From NCBI GenBank assembly GCA_023954475.1, contig JAMLHW010000003.1:62001-126000 (forward strand): a stretch of DNA of 64,000 nt, given 5' to 3'. A program made the position numbers and the translations under genes. The notes below the pieces were generated by a model. That model ran no database searches and was not told where the DNA came from. It saw only the letters and a list, made by a program, of their open reading frames with translations. This document shows, one piece after another, positions 52,958 through 62,166 of the stretch; position 1 is the stretch's first letter; each line of letters starts with the position of its first letter. Origin of the DNA: Anaerolineae bacterium (GTDB lineage Bacteria; Chloroflexota; Anaerolineae; Promineifilales; Promineifilaceae).

Positions 52958-54100
52958 ATGAGTAAGAAGCTAAAAGTCGGCATTATTTTTGGTGGGCGCT
53001 CCGGCGAGCACGATGTATCGCTCAACTCAGCGCAATCTGTCATGAACGCGCTTGATAAGTCGCGTTACGACATCGTGCCCATCGGCATCACGCGGTCGGG
53101 CAAATGGATTACCGGCGGTGCTGTAGCCGCTTTGACCGGTGGTTCCGACGCCACACGACCTGCCGCACTGCTGGCCGGTGCCGGCACGAGTGCTTTGATG
53201 CAATTTGATACTGAATCGCGCATGTCGGCAGCAGCCGATCTCGATGTCGTTATTCCGGTGCTACACGGCACATACGGCGAAGACGGCACGGTGCAGGGTT
53301 TGCTCGAACTGGCGAATGTGCCCTACGTCGGCGCTGGTGTCGTCGGTTCGGCTGTCGGTATGGACAAGGCGATTTTCAAGGCGGTTATGCAGGCGCATGG
53401 CATTCCCATTTTGCCGTGGCAGTTAGTGCGCCGCGCTGACTGGCAAACCAATGGCGATTTAGTCATAGCTGAAGTGGAAGCGACTCTACGCTATCCCGTC
53501 TTCACCAAGCCAGCAAATCTGGGATCGAGCGTGGGCATCTGCAAATGTGCGAATCGCGCCGAATTGATACATGGTTTGCATGAAGCTGCGCGCTTTGACC
53601 GGCGCATCGTCGTTGAGCAAGGTATTGATGCGCGGGAACTGGAAGTGTCGGTTCTGGGTAATGATGAACCGATTGCCAGCATTGTCGGTGAAATTCGGCC
53701 GAAACGCGCTTTTTACGATTATGTCGCCAAATATATCAGCGATGATTCCGACCTGTTGATTCCGGCTCCGATTTCGGCCGAATTGTCCGACCGCATTCGC
53801 CGACTGGCTGTCGATGCATTTCAGGCTATCGATTGCGCCGGATTAGGCCGCGTCGATTTCCTGCTCGATCGCACCGACGATGCCGTCTACATCAATGAGA
53901 TCAACACCATTCCCGGCTTCACACACATCTCGATGTATCCGAAACTGTGGGAAGCAACCGGCATCAGCTATTCAGAACTGCTCGACCGGCTCATCGAGCT
54001 GGCGCTGGATCGGTTTGCCGAAAAAGCGACATCGACGACGATATTTGACCCGGCAGCGTTGGCGGACCAGCGCAATCAAACATCAACCTCATCAGTATGA
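52958..54100 (+). CDS. ddl: D-alanine:D-alanine ligase
   Basis: The 380-residue ATP-grasp enzyme makes D-Ala-D-Ala for Mur[74 protein letters not shown] and [20 protein letters not shown] are diagnostic. The tyrosine-type loop ([20 protein letters not shown]) suggests D-Ala-D-Ala rather than D-lactate specificity. It overlaps ftsQ by four bases. Confidence 0.96.
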   Translation: MSKKLKVGIIFGGRSGEHDVSLNSAQSVMNALDKSRYDIVPIGITRSGKWITGGAVAALTGGSDATRPAALLAGAGTSALMQFDTESRMSAAADLDVVIPVLHGTYGEDGTVQGLLELANVPYVGAGVVGSAVGMDKAIFKAVMQAHGIPILPWQLVRRADWQTNGDLVIAEVEATLRYPVFTKPANLGSSVGICKCANRAELIHGLHEAARFDRRIVVEQGIDARELEVSVLGNDEPIASIVGEIRPKRAFYDYVAKYISDDSDLLIPAPISAELSDRIRRLAVDAFQAIDCAGLGRVDFLLDRTDDAVYINEINTIPGFTHISMYPKLWEATGISYSELLDRLIELALDRFAEKATSTTIFDPAALADQRNQTSTSSV

Positions 54101-55074
54101 ACGAATTGAGGCAAGAACGAAAACGGCGCTTGCGCAAACAGCCGCGACGCCGCATGCAAGCAGCGACTTCTGTGCCGTTGCCCAAAGTTGCACCCGTCCC
54201 GAAAACGGTACGCAAGCGTCGCTTGCGCAAATCGACTGAACCGTTGCGTCTGGCAGGATCATCATTGCGTACTGTACTCTTCTCGACCCGTTGGTATAGT
54301 GTGGCGCTGCTGGCATTGTGCATCTACGCTCTTTATCTGATTGGTGACAATCCTCGCTATTATCTGACAAATATTTCTGTGCAGGGTGCGACGGCTCTAT
54401 CGGCCGAAGATGTCACTGCCATAAGCGCATTGGGTGGCCAGCATATTTTTGCAGTGCGGCCCGACGAAGCAGCCGCAAAAATCGGTCAACTTCCCGGCGT
54501 GGTCATGGCTCGCGTCGAGACACACTGGCCCGACGAGACGCACATCGTCGTCGAAGAAGATACGCCGGTCATTGCCTGGACTGAAAACGGCAACACCTAT
54601 TGGGTCAACAACCGTGGCGAATACATTCCGGCCGCAACTATCGGCACACCGCCGATCAATATTGTGGCGGAACTGCCGCCGGTTGCCGTTGTTGACGATG
54701 TGGAAACGGCGGTTACTGATACAGATGCAGTTGAAGAGGAATCGGCCGAAAGTGTATCCGTGCCCATTGCCACTTTCCTGCGATTTGTCGCACCTGAACT
54801 CATGGTCGGCGCACAGCAGTTACACGACTTGCGCCCCGACATCGAACAATTCAACTATTCGCTCACCGGAGGGTTGGGATTCCAGGATGAGCGAGGCTGG
54901 TATGTTTACTTCGGCTCAGGCGCCGATATGGCACAGAAAGACGCATTACACGAAGCAATCGTTGCCGATTTGCGCAACAAATCGATTACGCCGACCTATA
55001 TCAGCGTCAGCGATTTGGCGAAACCGTACTATTTTGCACCTGGTTTGGCAGCGATAGAAACAGGAGAAGGGTGA
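54097..55074 (+). CDS. ftsQ: Cell division protein FtsQ (POTRA domain)
   Basis: The 325-residue protein has a strongly basic cytosolic N-terminus (RQERKRRLRKQPRRRM), one membrane helix (WYSVALLALCIYALYLIGD) and a POTRA domain (YYLTNISVQGATALSAEDVT; IGQLPGVVMARVETHWPDE) with the FtsQ beta domain after it. An acidic insert (DDVETAVTDTDAVEEESAES) interrupts the beta domain. It bridges early and late divisome proteins. Confidence 0.9.
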   Translation: MNELRQERKRRLRKQPRRRMQAATSVPLPKVAPVPKTVRKRRLRKSTEPLRLAGSSLRTVLFSTRWYSVALLALCIYALYLIGDNPRYYLTNISVQGATALSAEDVTAISALGGQHIFAVRPDEAAAKIGQLPGVVMARVETHWPDETHIVVEEDTPVIAWTENGNTYWVNNRGEYIPAATIGTPPINIVAELPPVAVVDDVETAVTDTDAVEEESAESVSVPIATFLRFVAPELMVGAQQLHDLRPDIEQFNYSLTGGLGFQDERGWYVYFGSGADMAQKDALHEAIVADLRNKSITPTYISVSDLAKPYYFAPGLAAIETGEG

Positions 55075-55110
55075 CAGGCAACACGGTGACGTCACCTTCG
55101 ACAAAACGAT

Positions 55111-56343
55111 ATGGAAGGCATTCTTTTCGGATTAGATATCGGCACAACCAAAGTGTGTGCCATAGTCGGTGAGATGCGCGACGGTCAATTGCAGATCATT
55201 GGCATCGGCATCGAGCCTGCGCGCGGCATGCGCAAAGGCATGATTGTCGATGTCAATGAAGCAAGCATCGCCATCGCCCGCGCCGTCGAAAAAGCAGAAC
55301 AATCATCCGGCTACGAGCTCAATCATGCGCTCGTCAGCATGGCTGGAGAACATCTCGATTCGACCAACAGTTGGGGTTCGACGACATTGCGCAGCCGCAG
55401 CGCCGGCGTGACGCGGGACGATGTGGAACGTGCTTTGCAGGCGGCGCAGCACGAGCAAATTCCCAATGACCGACAGGTTGTCCATTTGGTGCCGCGCACG
55501 TTCACGGTTGATGAGCATCAAGGTGTACAGAGTCCGCTGGGTATGTTTGGTACGAAGCTGGATGTAGAGGCGCACATTGTGACTGCGACAGCGGCAGCGC
55601 TCAAGAATTTGAGCAGTTGTGTCGAGAAGGTTGGGGTTGAGGCTGAGGAATTGGTGTTGAATGTGTTGGCATCGGCCGAAGCGGTTCTCGATTCGGCCGA
55701 AAAAGAGATGGGCGTCATCATTGCCGACATCGGTGGCGGCACGACCGACATTGCATTATACGCCGACGGTGCCGTGTGGCATACCGCCGTCATTCCCCTC
55801 GGCGGCTATCACATCACCAACGACATCGCTATCGGGCTGCGCGTACCGTACGATGTCGCAGAGTCGGTTAAACTGCGTTATGGTGACTGTCGGCCACAGG
55901 AAATTGATCCCGACAACGTATTCACCGTCACGCCGTTCGGCGGTGAGAAAATCGTCGTAGGCTGGCAAGATTTGGCGCTGGTCGTCGAGGCGCGCGTTGA
56001 AGAAATGTTTGATATGGTGCTGCAGTCACTCAAACAATCCGGATATCAGGGCATGTTACCGGCCGGCATTGTGTTGACCGGTGGCAGCGCCCAGTTGCGC
56101 GGCATTACGACCGTTGCCGAGCGGGTGCTCAATGTACCGGCCCGCGTCGCTCAGCCTAGAAAGCTGGTCGGCCTGGTCGATGCGCTGCAATCTCCCTCCT
56201 ATTCAACGGCAGTAGGGTTATTGTATTGGGCGATGAGCGGTTACAACGCGTTTCGTCCCAAAGAATCGGGGAACATTAACCCGCGTCGCGAGTGGGGCCG
56301 TCGTTTAGGCGGCTGGTTAAAGGTATTTTTGCCGGATTCGTGA
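55111..56343 (+). CDS. ftsA: Cell division actin homologue FtsA
   Basis: The 410-residue protein has actin-like nucleotide motifs FGLDIGTTKVCAIVGEM, VIIADIGGGTTDIALYADG and GIVLTGGSAQLRGI, the SHS2/1C domain after ARGMRKGMIVDVNEAS, and a C-terminal amphipathic helix (RRLGGWLKVFLPDS) for membrane binding. It tethers FtsZ to the membrane. ftsZ follows after 84 bases. Confidence 0.96.
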   Translation: MEGILFGLDIGTTKVCAIVGEMRDGQLQIIGIGIEPARGMRKGMIVDVNEASIAIARAVEKAEQSSGYELNHALVSMAGEHLDSTNSWGSTTLRSRSAGVTRDDVERALQAAQHEQIPNDRQVVHLVPRTFTVDEHQGVQSPLGMFGTKLDVEAHIVTATAAALKNLSSCVEKVGVEAEELVLNVLASAEAVLDSAEKEMGVIIADIGGGTTDIALYADGAVWHTAVIPLGGYHITNDIAIGLRVPYDVAESVKLRYGDCRPQEIDPDNVFTVTPFGGEKIVVGWQDLALVVEARVEEMFDMVLQSLKQSGYQGMLPAGIVLTGGSAQLRGITTVAERVLNVPARVAQPRKLVGLVDALQSPSYSTAVGLLYWAMSGYNAFRPKESGNINPRREWGRRLGGWLKVFLPDS

Positions 56344-56427
56344 ATTATGAGATGTGGAACATGTGAGGGCGCTAGGGCCAACCGAAATGTGTTCCAGTCT
56401 CCAAGTTATACAGGGTAGAGGTGAACA

Positions 56428-57579
56428 ATGAGATCGATGAACAGAATGCAAAGAATGCCGGAGTTGGAAGGCCATGCGTTAATTCGCGTGGTTGGCGTAG
56501 GTGGTGGCGGCAGCAATGCGGTCAACCGCATGATCAAGGAAGGGATTGTCGGCGTCGACTTTATCGCTGTCAATACCGATAGTCAGGCGCTGATGCACAG
56601 CGAAGCGCCATTGCTCGTGCATATTGGCGATCGCGTTTCGCGTGGTCTGGGCGCAGGCGGCAACCCTGAAATTGGTGAACGTGCCGCCGAGGAATCAGCC
56701 GAAGAGCTGCGCCAGGTGTTGAAAGGTTCCGACATGGTTTTTGTCACGGCCGGCATGGGCGGCGGTACCGGTACGGGAGCATCCCCTCAAATCGCCAAAG
56801 TAGCTCGCGAAGAAGGCGCCTTGACGATTGGCGTCGTGACACGGCCATTTTCGTTTGAAGGGGCACAGCGGGCCAAAGCAGCCGAAGCCGGGATCGAGAA
56901 TCTGAAGGATCAGGTCGATACGTTGATCGTCATCCCCAATGATCGGTTGCTGGAATCGGCCGATAAGCGTATTTCGCTGCTTGACTCGTTTCGCCTGGCC
57001 GACGATGTGCTGCGCCAGGGCATTCAGGGTATCAGCGAATTGATTACTGTGCCTGGCCTGATCAACCTCGACTTTGCCGACGTACGTACAATTATGTCGC
57101 TCGGTGGCGCGGCGTTGATGGCAGTCGGACGTGGACGCGGTGAAAATCGCGCCGAAGATGCGGCCCGTCAGGCGCTGTCCAGCAATTTGCTCGATGTCAC
57201 GATTGACGGTGCACGCGGTATCTTGTTCAATGTTACCGGTGGTCCCGATTTGGGCTTGTTCGAGATCAACCAGGCGGCGACGATCGTGCGCGAGACCGCT
57301 CATCCCGATGTGAATTTGATCTTCGGTGCTGTGATCGACGAGTCGATGGATGCGGACGAGATTCGCATCACCGTGATCGCGACGGGATTTGACCATGCGG
57401 GGCCATTGGTGCGCCGTTTTGGTGATCGGTCGACGACAGTGCGCACGACGCACCCTTCGTCGACTCGTGAATCCGTCCCGGCGAATGCGCCGTCGACGTC
57501 GCGCACTACACCGGTACGTGACCCGAATTATCGCGAAGATGACCTTGAGGTTCCGGCTTTCCTGCGTCGCCCTCGTTGA
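56428..57579 (+). CDS. ftsZ: Cell division GTPase FtsZ
   Basis: The 383-residue tubulin homologue forms the Z ring. [18 protein letters not shown], the GTP loop [19 protein letters not shown], the T7 loop [11 protein letters not shown], and the C-terminal tail [13 protein letters not shown], which binds FtsA, are present. GTAGAGGTG lies ahead of the ATG. Only one TCGGCCGA (56958). Confidence 0.98.
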   Translation: MRSMNRMQRMPELEGHALIRVVGVGGGGSNAVNRMIKEGIVGVDFIAVNTDSQALMHSEAPLLVHIGDRVSRGLGAGGNPEIGERAAEESAEELRQVLKGSDMVFVTAGMGGGTGTGASPQIAKVAREEGALTIGVVTRPFSFEGAQRAKAAEAGIENLKDQVDTLIVIPNDRLLESADKRISLLDSFRLADDVLRQGIQGISELITVPGLINLDFADVRTIMSLGGAALMAVGRGRGENRAEDAARQALSSNLLDVTIDGARGILFNVTGGPDLGLFEINQAATIVRETAHPDVNLIFGAVIDESMDADEIRITVIATGFDHAGPLVRRFGDRSTTVRTTHPSSTRESVPANAPSTSRTTPVRDPNYREDDLEVPAFLRRPR

Positions 57580-57636
57580 GCGGCGCTGTATCAGTTGAAC
57601 CTGTCTAGCGGTCATCGGTTCATCATTCTACCCTCG

Positions 57637-57667
57637 GCGCAGGGGCAGTTGATTGCTGCCCCTGTGC
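57637..57667 (+). terminator. Hairpin terminator after ftsZ
   Basis: GCGCAGGGGCAG pairs with CTGCCCCTGTGC (12 bp with one G-T pair) around a 7-base loop; a weak T-rich stretch follows. Ends the dcw cluster. Confidence 0.75.
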
Positions 57668-57806
57668 ATGATTTTCCAGCCAATCCAGTCGCTTTGTAGG
57701 CAGATTACGGCACGTTTGTCAGCGTGTCGGAGACACCGGTTTTTGTCACAACACAACGAAATAATTTCCATTCTCTTCGGCCGAAACGTCTGTCGATTTT
57801 GCTCAA

Positions 57807-57839
57807 AAATCACCCGCCTTTTTACTTGGCAGGTGATTT
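57807..57839 (+). terminator. Second hairpin upstream of nrdR
   Basis: AAATCACCCGCC pairs with GGCAGGTGATTT with one mismatch; the 9-base loop holds a T run. It precedes the nrdR promoter candidate, so it is probably a terminator, though attenuation is possible. Confidence 0.5.
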
Positions 57840-57942
57840 CGCCTATGCTATACTTCTAATCCCGGATAGCATATGTGGGTTCATTTTGACAGATACCCCC
57901 CACATGTAGCCGTTTCTTCCGGGATCAACGTAAAGGTTACAT

Positions 57943-58392
57943 ATGCGCTGCCCATACTGTAAATTTGAACGCACACGCGTTATCGACACGACCCATGACG
58001 CCAGAGGTGGCATCCGTCGACGTCGGGTATGTGTGCAGTGCAGCGAACGATTTTCGACGTATGAGCGTCCCGTTTTGGCTACACCGCTGCTTATCAAGCG
58101 GGATGGGACGCGCGAGGCATTCTCACACGATAAGCTGGAGGCAGGGTTGCGTGTTGCTTGCGCCAAGCGCCCTATTTCTGCTGCTGATATTGAGCGCATT
58201 ATCGGTGAGATTGAGTCTGAGCTACAACAACTCGGCAAAGCGGAAGTGTCGAGTCGTTTGGTAGGCGATCGTGCCATTGCCAAGCTCAAAGAATTGGATG
58301 AAGTCGCCTATATCCGTTATGCCATAGTTTATTTGCGACTGGATGATCTGGAAGCCATACAAGGCGAGATCAATCGGTTGCTCAACGGATAA
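57943..58392 (+). CDS. nrdR: Transcriptional repressor NrdR
   Basis: The 149-residue repressor of ribonucleotide reductase genes has the zinc ribbon MRCPYC...CVQCSERF (Cys3, Cys6, Cys31, Cys34) and an ATP-cone (residues ~46-136, LLIKRDGTREAFSHDKLEAG) that senses dATP/ATP. It lies just upstream of nrdJ, its probable target; the ATP-cone is also found at the start of NrdJ here. Confidence 0.96.
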   Translation: MRCPYCKFERTRVIDTTHDARGGIRRRRVCVQCSERFSTYERPVLATPLLIKRDGTREAFSHDKLEAGLRVACAKRPISAADIERIIGEIESELQQLGKAEVSSRLVGDRAIAKLKELDEVAYIRYAIVYLRLDDLEAIQGEINRLLNG

Positions 58393-58564
58393 ATAGTACC
58401 GATTTTTCGGCCGAATTCATTCTGCTATCATCGCAGCGTGATTCGGCCGAATTATTTGTATTGATTTGCGTACCCTAAATTGGTGTGATCATAGCCGCCA
58501 ACATGATCACATTGATTCTTCTAATTTGTTGGCGCAAAATGCAACTCGATGGAGACCTAACCTG

Positions 58565-60871
58565 ATGATTAAATCGCCGGAGCCAGCCGCCAAAGTCAAT
58601 CCCAATGGAAAAAGAAACGAGACAATAAACAGTTTCAACGCCGAAAACGACACAATTCATTGGCCACAGACAATTGTGAAACGTGATGGCCGAATTGTTA
58701 CATTCGACATTGAACGCATTGAGAATGCGCTGCGCAAATGTTTTGCCAGTCTGGTTGAAGCACCGCGCACACCGGTAGAAGTCATCTCGCAGCGTGCGGT
58801 CAATGTAGTCGCCGCCAAATACGGTGAGCAACCGACGGTTGAGCAGGTTCAGGACATCGTCGAAATCGTTCTGCAGGCTGCCGGCGAGTACGAAGCTGCC
58901 AAGCACTACATTCTCTATCGCGCTGAACACGCCAAACTGCGGGCGTTGCGCCCTGTTCCCGATGCGGTACGCGCTGCCTTTGAGGCGTCTGATCCGTTTT
59001 TCCCGACGCAAATCCAGAAATTCCAGTTTTACGACAAATATTCGCGCTTCAATTATCGTCTCGGCCGACGTGAGACATGGATCGAAACCGTGACCCGTAC
59101 CGTCGATTTTTTGCGTGAGCTGTCACAGAATATATTGCCGCACGAAGTGTACGAGCGCCTGCATCGCGGCATTCTGGAAATGAAAGTGATGCCATCGATG
59201 CGCATGTTGGCTATGGCTGGCCCGGCGGCGCGGCGCAACAACGTCACCATCTACAACTGCTCTTACATGGGCGTCGACAGCATCGATGCGTTTGTCGAAG
59301 CCCTGATCATTTCGATGTGTGGTTGTGGTGTCGGCTACACGGTAGAGCGCAAATATGTCGATCAACTGCCACCTGTGCGGCGTCAACGAGGCGGGCCTGC
59401 ACCGACACACGTAGTTGCCGATTCGTCAGAAGGGTGGGCCGATGCGGTGCGCTTTGGCCTGACACAATGGTTTAACGGCGAAGACGTGCGTTTTGATTAC
59501 TCCAAAGTGCGGCCAGCCGGTGCGCCGTTGCATACCAAAGGTGGTCGTGCCTCAGGGCCGGAGCCGTTGCGCAAGATGCTGGAGTTTTCCCGCAGCCGCA
59601 TTTTGGCTCGTCAGGGCAGTTTTTTGCGACCGCTCGACGCGCATGACATCATGTGTGCCATTGGCAGCGCAGCCGTTTCCGGTGGCGTACGGCGTACGGC
59701 GATGATTGCGCTGTTTGATTACGATGACAAGGAAATGTTGTTTTGCAAAGACGGCATCAATCTGGCAGGCAATGAGCAGCGCTGGAATGCCAACAACAGT
59801 GCGGTGTGGACACGCGAGTACAGCCAGGCTGAGGTGGCTGATTTTGTGTTGCAGATGGTGAAGTCCGGGCGTGGCGAACCGGGTATTTTCAACCGGGCAG
59901 CGGCCATTCGCACGCGCCCGGAGCGTCGGGCGGAAGCTGATTTTGGCACTAATCCATGCGGGGAGATCATTCTTCGGCCGATGCAATTCTGCAATCTCAG
60001 CAGTGCGATTGCGCGTCACCATGATACTGAAGAAACGTTGATGGAAAAGGTAGAGTTGGCGACAATTCTGGGCACAATTCAATCAATGGCAACCCATTTT
60101 CCCGGATTGCGGCCACGGTGGCGCGAAAATTGTGAAGAAGAGCGACTGCTTGGCGTGGATCTAAACGGCCAACTCGACTCGCCTGCGGCACAAGACCCGG
60201 TGATTCAGGCCAAATTACAGGCACACGCCGTCAAAATCAATAAAGAATACGCTGCAAAATTGGGCATAAACCAGTCAGCGTCAGTGACCTGTGTCAAGCC
60301 TTCCGGCAACTCGTCCCAACTGCTGGATAGCTCATCCGGTATTCACGCCCGGTGGTCGCCTTATTACATTCGCAACGTGCGCGTGAGTGCCCATTCACCA
60401 TTGTTCAAGGTGATGCGTGATGCGAGCGTACCAATGGATCCGGAAAATGGCCAGGATGTGAACAATGCGGATACTTGGGTGATCCATTTCCCGGTCAAAG
60501 CGCCGTGGGAAGCGACGACGCGCCATCAGCTTTCTGCTATTGAGCAGTGTGAGTATTGGCTGCAGAACAAGACGAATTACACGGAGCATAATCCCAGTGT
60601 GACGATTACGTATCAGCAGGATGAAGTGCTCGATTTACTGAAATGGATTTGGGCGCACCAGCATCAAATTGGCGGCATGGCGTTCTTGCCGGCGTTTGAC
60701 GCCAACTATGACCAGATGCCGTATATCGAAATTACGGCTGAAGAGTTTGAGAAGCGGAACGCCGCTTTCCCAGACATTGACTTTTCCAAGATTTATCGCT
60801 ATGAAGATAAGGATTTGACGACGGCGGCGCAGGAAGTGGCTTGTTCTGCCGGGCATTGCGACCTGATTTGA
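58565..60871 (+). CDS. nrdJ: Adenosylcobalamin-dependent ribonucleoside-triphosphate reductase (class II)
   Basis: The 768-residue enzyme reduces ribonucleotides using coenzyme B12 and works with or without oxygen. An ATP-cone (IVKRDGRIVTFDIERIENAL) opens the protein. The catalytic barrel shows NCSYMGVDS (active-site Cys), MCGCGVGYTVERKYVDQLPP, TNPCGEIILRPMQFCNLSSA (Cys and Glu of the site), and the C-terminal redox pair CSAGHC, as in monomeric Lactobacillus-type RTPR. The ATG at 58565 with GGAG upstream is preferred; the frame stays open to 58466. Two TCGGCCGA copies lie in the nrdR-nrdJ gap. Confidence 0.94.
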   Translation: MIKSPEPAAKVNPNGKRNETINSFNAENDTIHWPQTIVKRDGRIVTFDIERIENALRKCFASLVEAPRTPVEVISQRAVNVVAAKYGEQPTVEQVQDIVEIVLQAAGEYEAAKHYILYRAEHAKLRALRPVPDAVRAAFEASDPFFPTQIQKFQFYDKYSRFNYRLGRRETWIETVTRTVDFLRELSQNILPHEVYERLHRGILEMKVMPSMRMLAMAGPAARRNNVTIYNCSYMGVDSIDAFVEALIISMCGCGVGYTVERKYVDQLPPVRRQRGGPAPTHVVADSSEGWADAVRFGLTQWFNGEDVRFDYSKVRPAGAPLHTKGGRASGPEPLRKMLEFSRSRILARQGSFLRPLDAHDIMCAIGSAAVSGGVRRTAMIALFDYDDKEMLFCKDGINLAGNEQRWNANNSAVWTREYSQAEVADFVLQMVKSGRGEPGIFNRAAAIRTRPERRAEADFGTNPCGEIILRPMQFCNLSSAIARHHDTEETLMEKVELATILGTIQSMATHFPGLRPRWRENCEEERLLGVDLNGQLDSPAAQDPVIQAKLQAHAVKINKEYAAKLGINQSASVTCVKPSGNSSQLLDSSSGIHARWSPYYIRNVRVSAHSPLFKVMRDASVPMDPENGQDVNNADTWVIHFPVKAPWEATTRHQLSAIEQCEYWLQNKTNYTEHNPSVTITYQQDEVLDLLKWIWAHQHQIGGMAFLPAFDANYDQMPYIEITAEEFEKRNAAFPDIDFSKIYRYEDKDLTTAAQEVACSAGHCDLI

Positions 60872-60899
60872 GCGTAGTGTTCTGATTTCAATTTTGTAT

Positions 60900-60933
60900 C
60901 GGGGTGGTTTTCGGCCGAAAACCGCCCCGTTTC
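60900..60933 (+). terminator. Hairpin terminator after nrdJ centred on TCGGCCGA
   Basis: A 30-base near-perfect palindrome: CGGGGTGGTTTTCGG followed by CCGAAAACCGCCCCG, one G-T pair, then TTTCTC. The iterated octamer forms its centre. Confidence 0.85.
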
Positions 60934-60949
60934 TCATCCAATACTGTCT

Positions 60950-61381
60950 ATGACCCTGCCTGCTGCTGAATTTCCCCATTGCCTGACACTCGATATTATC
61001 TACCGCGACATCGATGCCCTCGGTCACGTCAACAATGCTGTTTACATCACCCACATGGAAACAGCCCGCATCAAGTTTATGAGCACGGTTCTGAATGAGA
61101 ACAGTGCCAACGTTCCGTTGATTTTGGCTGAGATTCGCTGTGCTTACCGTTCGCCCGCCTATTACGGCGAGCAATTATTCATTGGAACCGGTGTGACGCG
61201 TTTCGGCACAAAGAGTTTTGACTTCAGCCAGACGATTGAAACGACCACTGGTCGTCTCGTCGCTGAGGGACATTCCACCATGGTCTGGTTTAACTACGAG
61301 CGTGACGCAACGGAGAAGGTTCCTGATTGGTTCAGGGACAAAGTGCGCGAGTTTCAGGCCGCTTGGCCGGAAGGTGGTTAA
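60950..61381 (+). CDS. Acyl-CoA thioesterase, 4HBT/YbgC hot-dog family
   Basis: The 143-residue protein has the hot-dog fold signature DIIYRDIDALGHVNNAVYIT with the catalytic-type aspartate region, and ETARIKFM and CAYRSPAYYGEQLFIG. It probably hydrolyses short or aromatic acyl-CoA thioesters. It starts 20 bases after the nrdJ terminator and overlaps the convergent methyltransferase end by four bases. Confidence 0.88.
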   Translation: MTLPAAEFPHCLTLDIIYRDIDALGHVNNAVYITHMETARIKFMSTVLNENSANVPLILAEIRCAYRSPAYYGEQLFIGTGVTRFGTKSFDFSQTIETTTGRLVAEGHSTMVWFNYERDATEKVPDWFRDKVREFQAAWPEGG

Positions 61382-62166
61382 TTGGGGACGTGGGTGCGTC
61401 GCTGTGTCTCGTAGAGAAGCAGACCGGTCGCAACGGCCAGATTGAGCGAACTGCTGACGCCGTGCATGGGGATGGAGACGCGTATTTCGGCCGAATCCAT
61501 CCCTTCAGACGACAAACCATGCCGTTCGCTGCCCAACAGCCACACCAATGGCGTCTGTAAAGGCGCATCCCACACTGTCAGCGACGCCTTGGCCGATGTC
61601 GCCACCACCTGCAAACCACCGGCACGTGCCCATGTCGTCACGGTGTTCAATGAAGGTGCCAATGCGATAGGCACGGCAAACAACGCACCCATACTGGCCT
61701 TGATCGCCGTAGCATGTGTCGGATCGGTTGTATCGCCAACTAAAATAACGCCATCGGCTCCAGTAGCGTCGACCGTGCGGATGATCGTGCCCAGATTGCC
61801 GGGATCGGCGATATTTTCCAGCGCCACAAAAACGCTATCGGGCAGGATGGGAAGCGAAGTCAGTTCGGCCGATTCAAAGGCGATAATCGCGCCAAATCCA
61901 CTGGGCGTATCCCGATCAGTGATGGCGCGGAACACCGTTTCGCTGACTTCAACCGATGGGATATTGAGTGTGAGGGCATTTCGGCCGATGTCACTGCGCA
62001 ACAGCGCGTCACACCAGACAATCGTTTCGACCGGAGCGCCTTCCTCCAGCGCCATCAGCACAACACGCAGCCCTTCGACAAAAAAAGCACCCTCACGGAG
62101 CCGGTGCTTTTTTTGCTGCAAGCGCCGAATGCGCTTGATCAGGGCGTTCTGCATACTCGTAATCAT
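61378..62166 (-). CDS. TrmH/SpoU-family RNA 2'-O-methyltransferase
   Basis: The 262-residue protein has the N-terminal substrate-binding domain (NALIKRIRRLQQKKHRLREG, AFFVEGLRVVLMAL) and a SPOUT domain with ALENIADPGNLGTIIRTVDA, WLLGSERHGLS and IPMHGVSSSLNLAVATGLLL. It methylates a ribose in rRNA or tRNA; which base cannot be told. Its ATG overlaps the lon stop, so they are coupled. Confidence 0.92.
   Translation of the reverse strand: MITSMQNALIKRIRRLQQKKHRLREGAFFVEGLRVVLMALEEGAPVETIVWCDALLRSDIGRNALTLNIPSVEVSETVFRAITDRDTPSGFGAIIAFESAELTSLPILPDSVFVALENIADPGNLGTIIRTVDATGADGVILVGDTTDPTHATAIKASMGALFAVPIALAPSLNTVTTWARAGGLQVVATSAKASLTVWDAPLQTPLVWLLGSERHGLSSEGMDSAEIRVSIPMHGVSSSLNLAVATGLLLYETQRRTHVPN

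Larger units (their letters stand above)
57580..57942. other. ftsZ-nrdR intergenic region
   Basis: 363 bases with two hairpins, one TCGGCCGA (57778), a possible -10 TATACT (57848-57853) and a TGTGGG / CCCACA inverted pair (about 57875 and 57898) in the nrdR leader. No canonical NrdR box pair and no cobalamin riboswitch is recognisable. Confidence 0.55.

Noticed and set aside
56695-57615. 306-codon open frame on the minus strand inside ftsZ
   Set aside because: Antisense to conserved FtsZ motifs; the sequence has no domain pattern.
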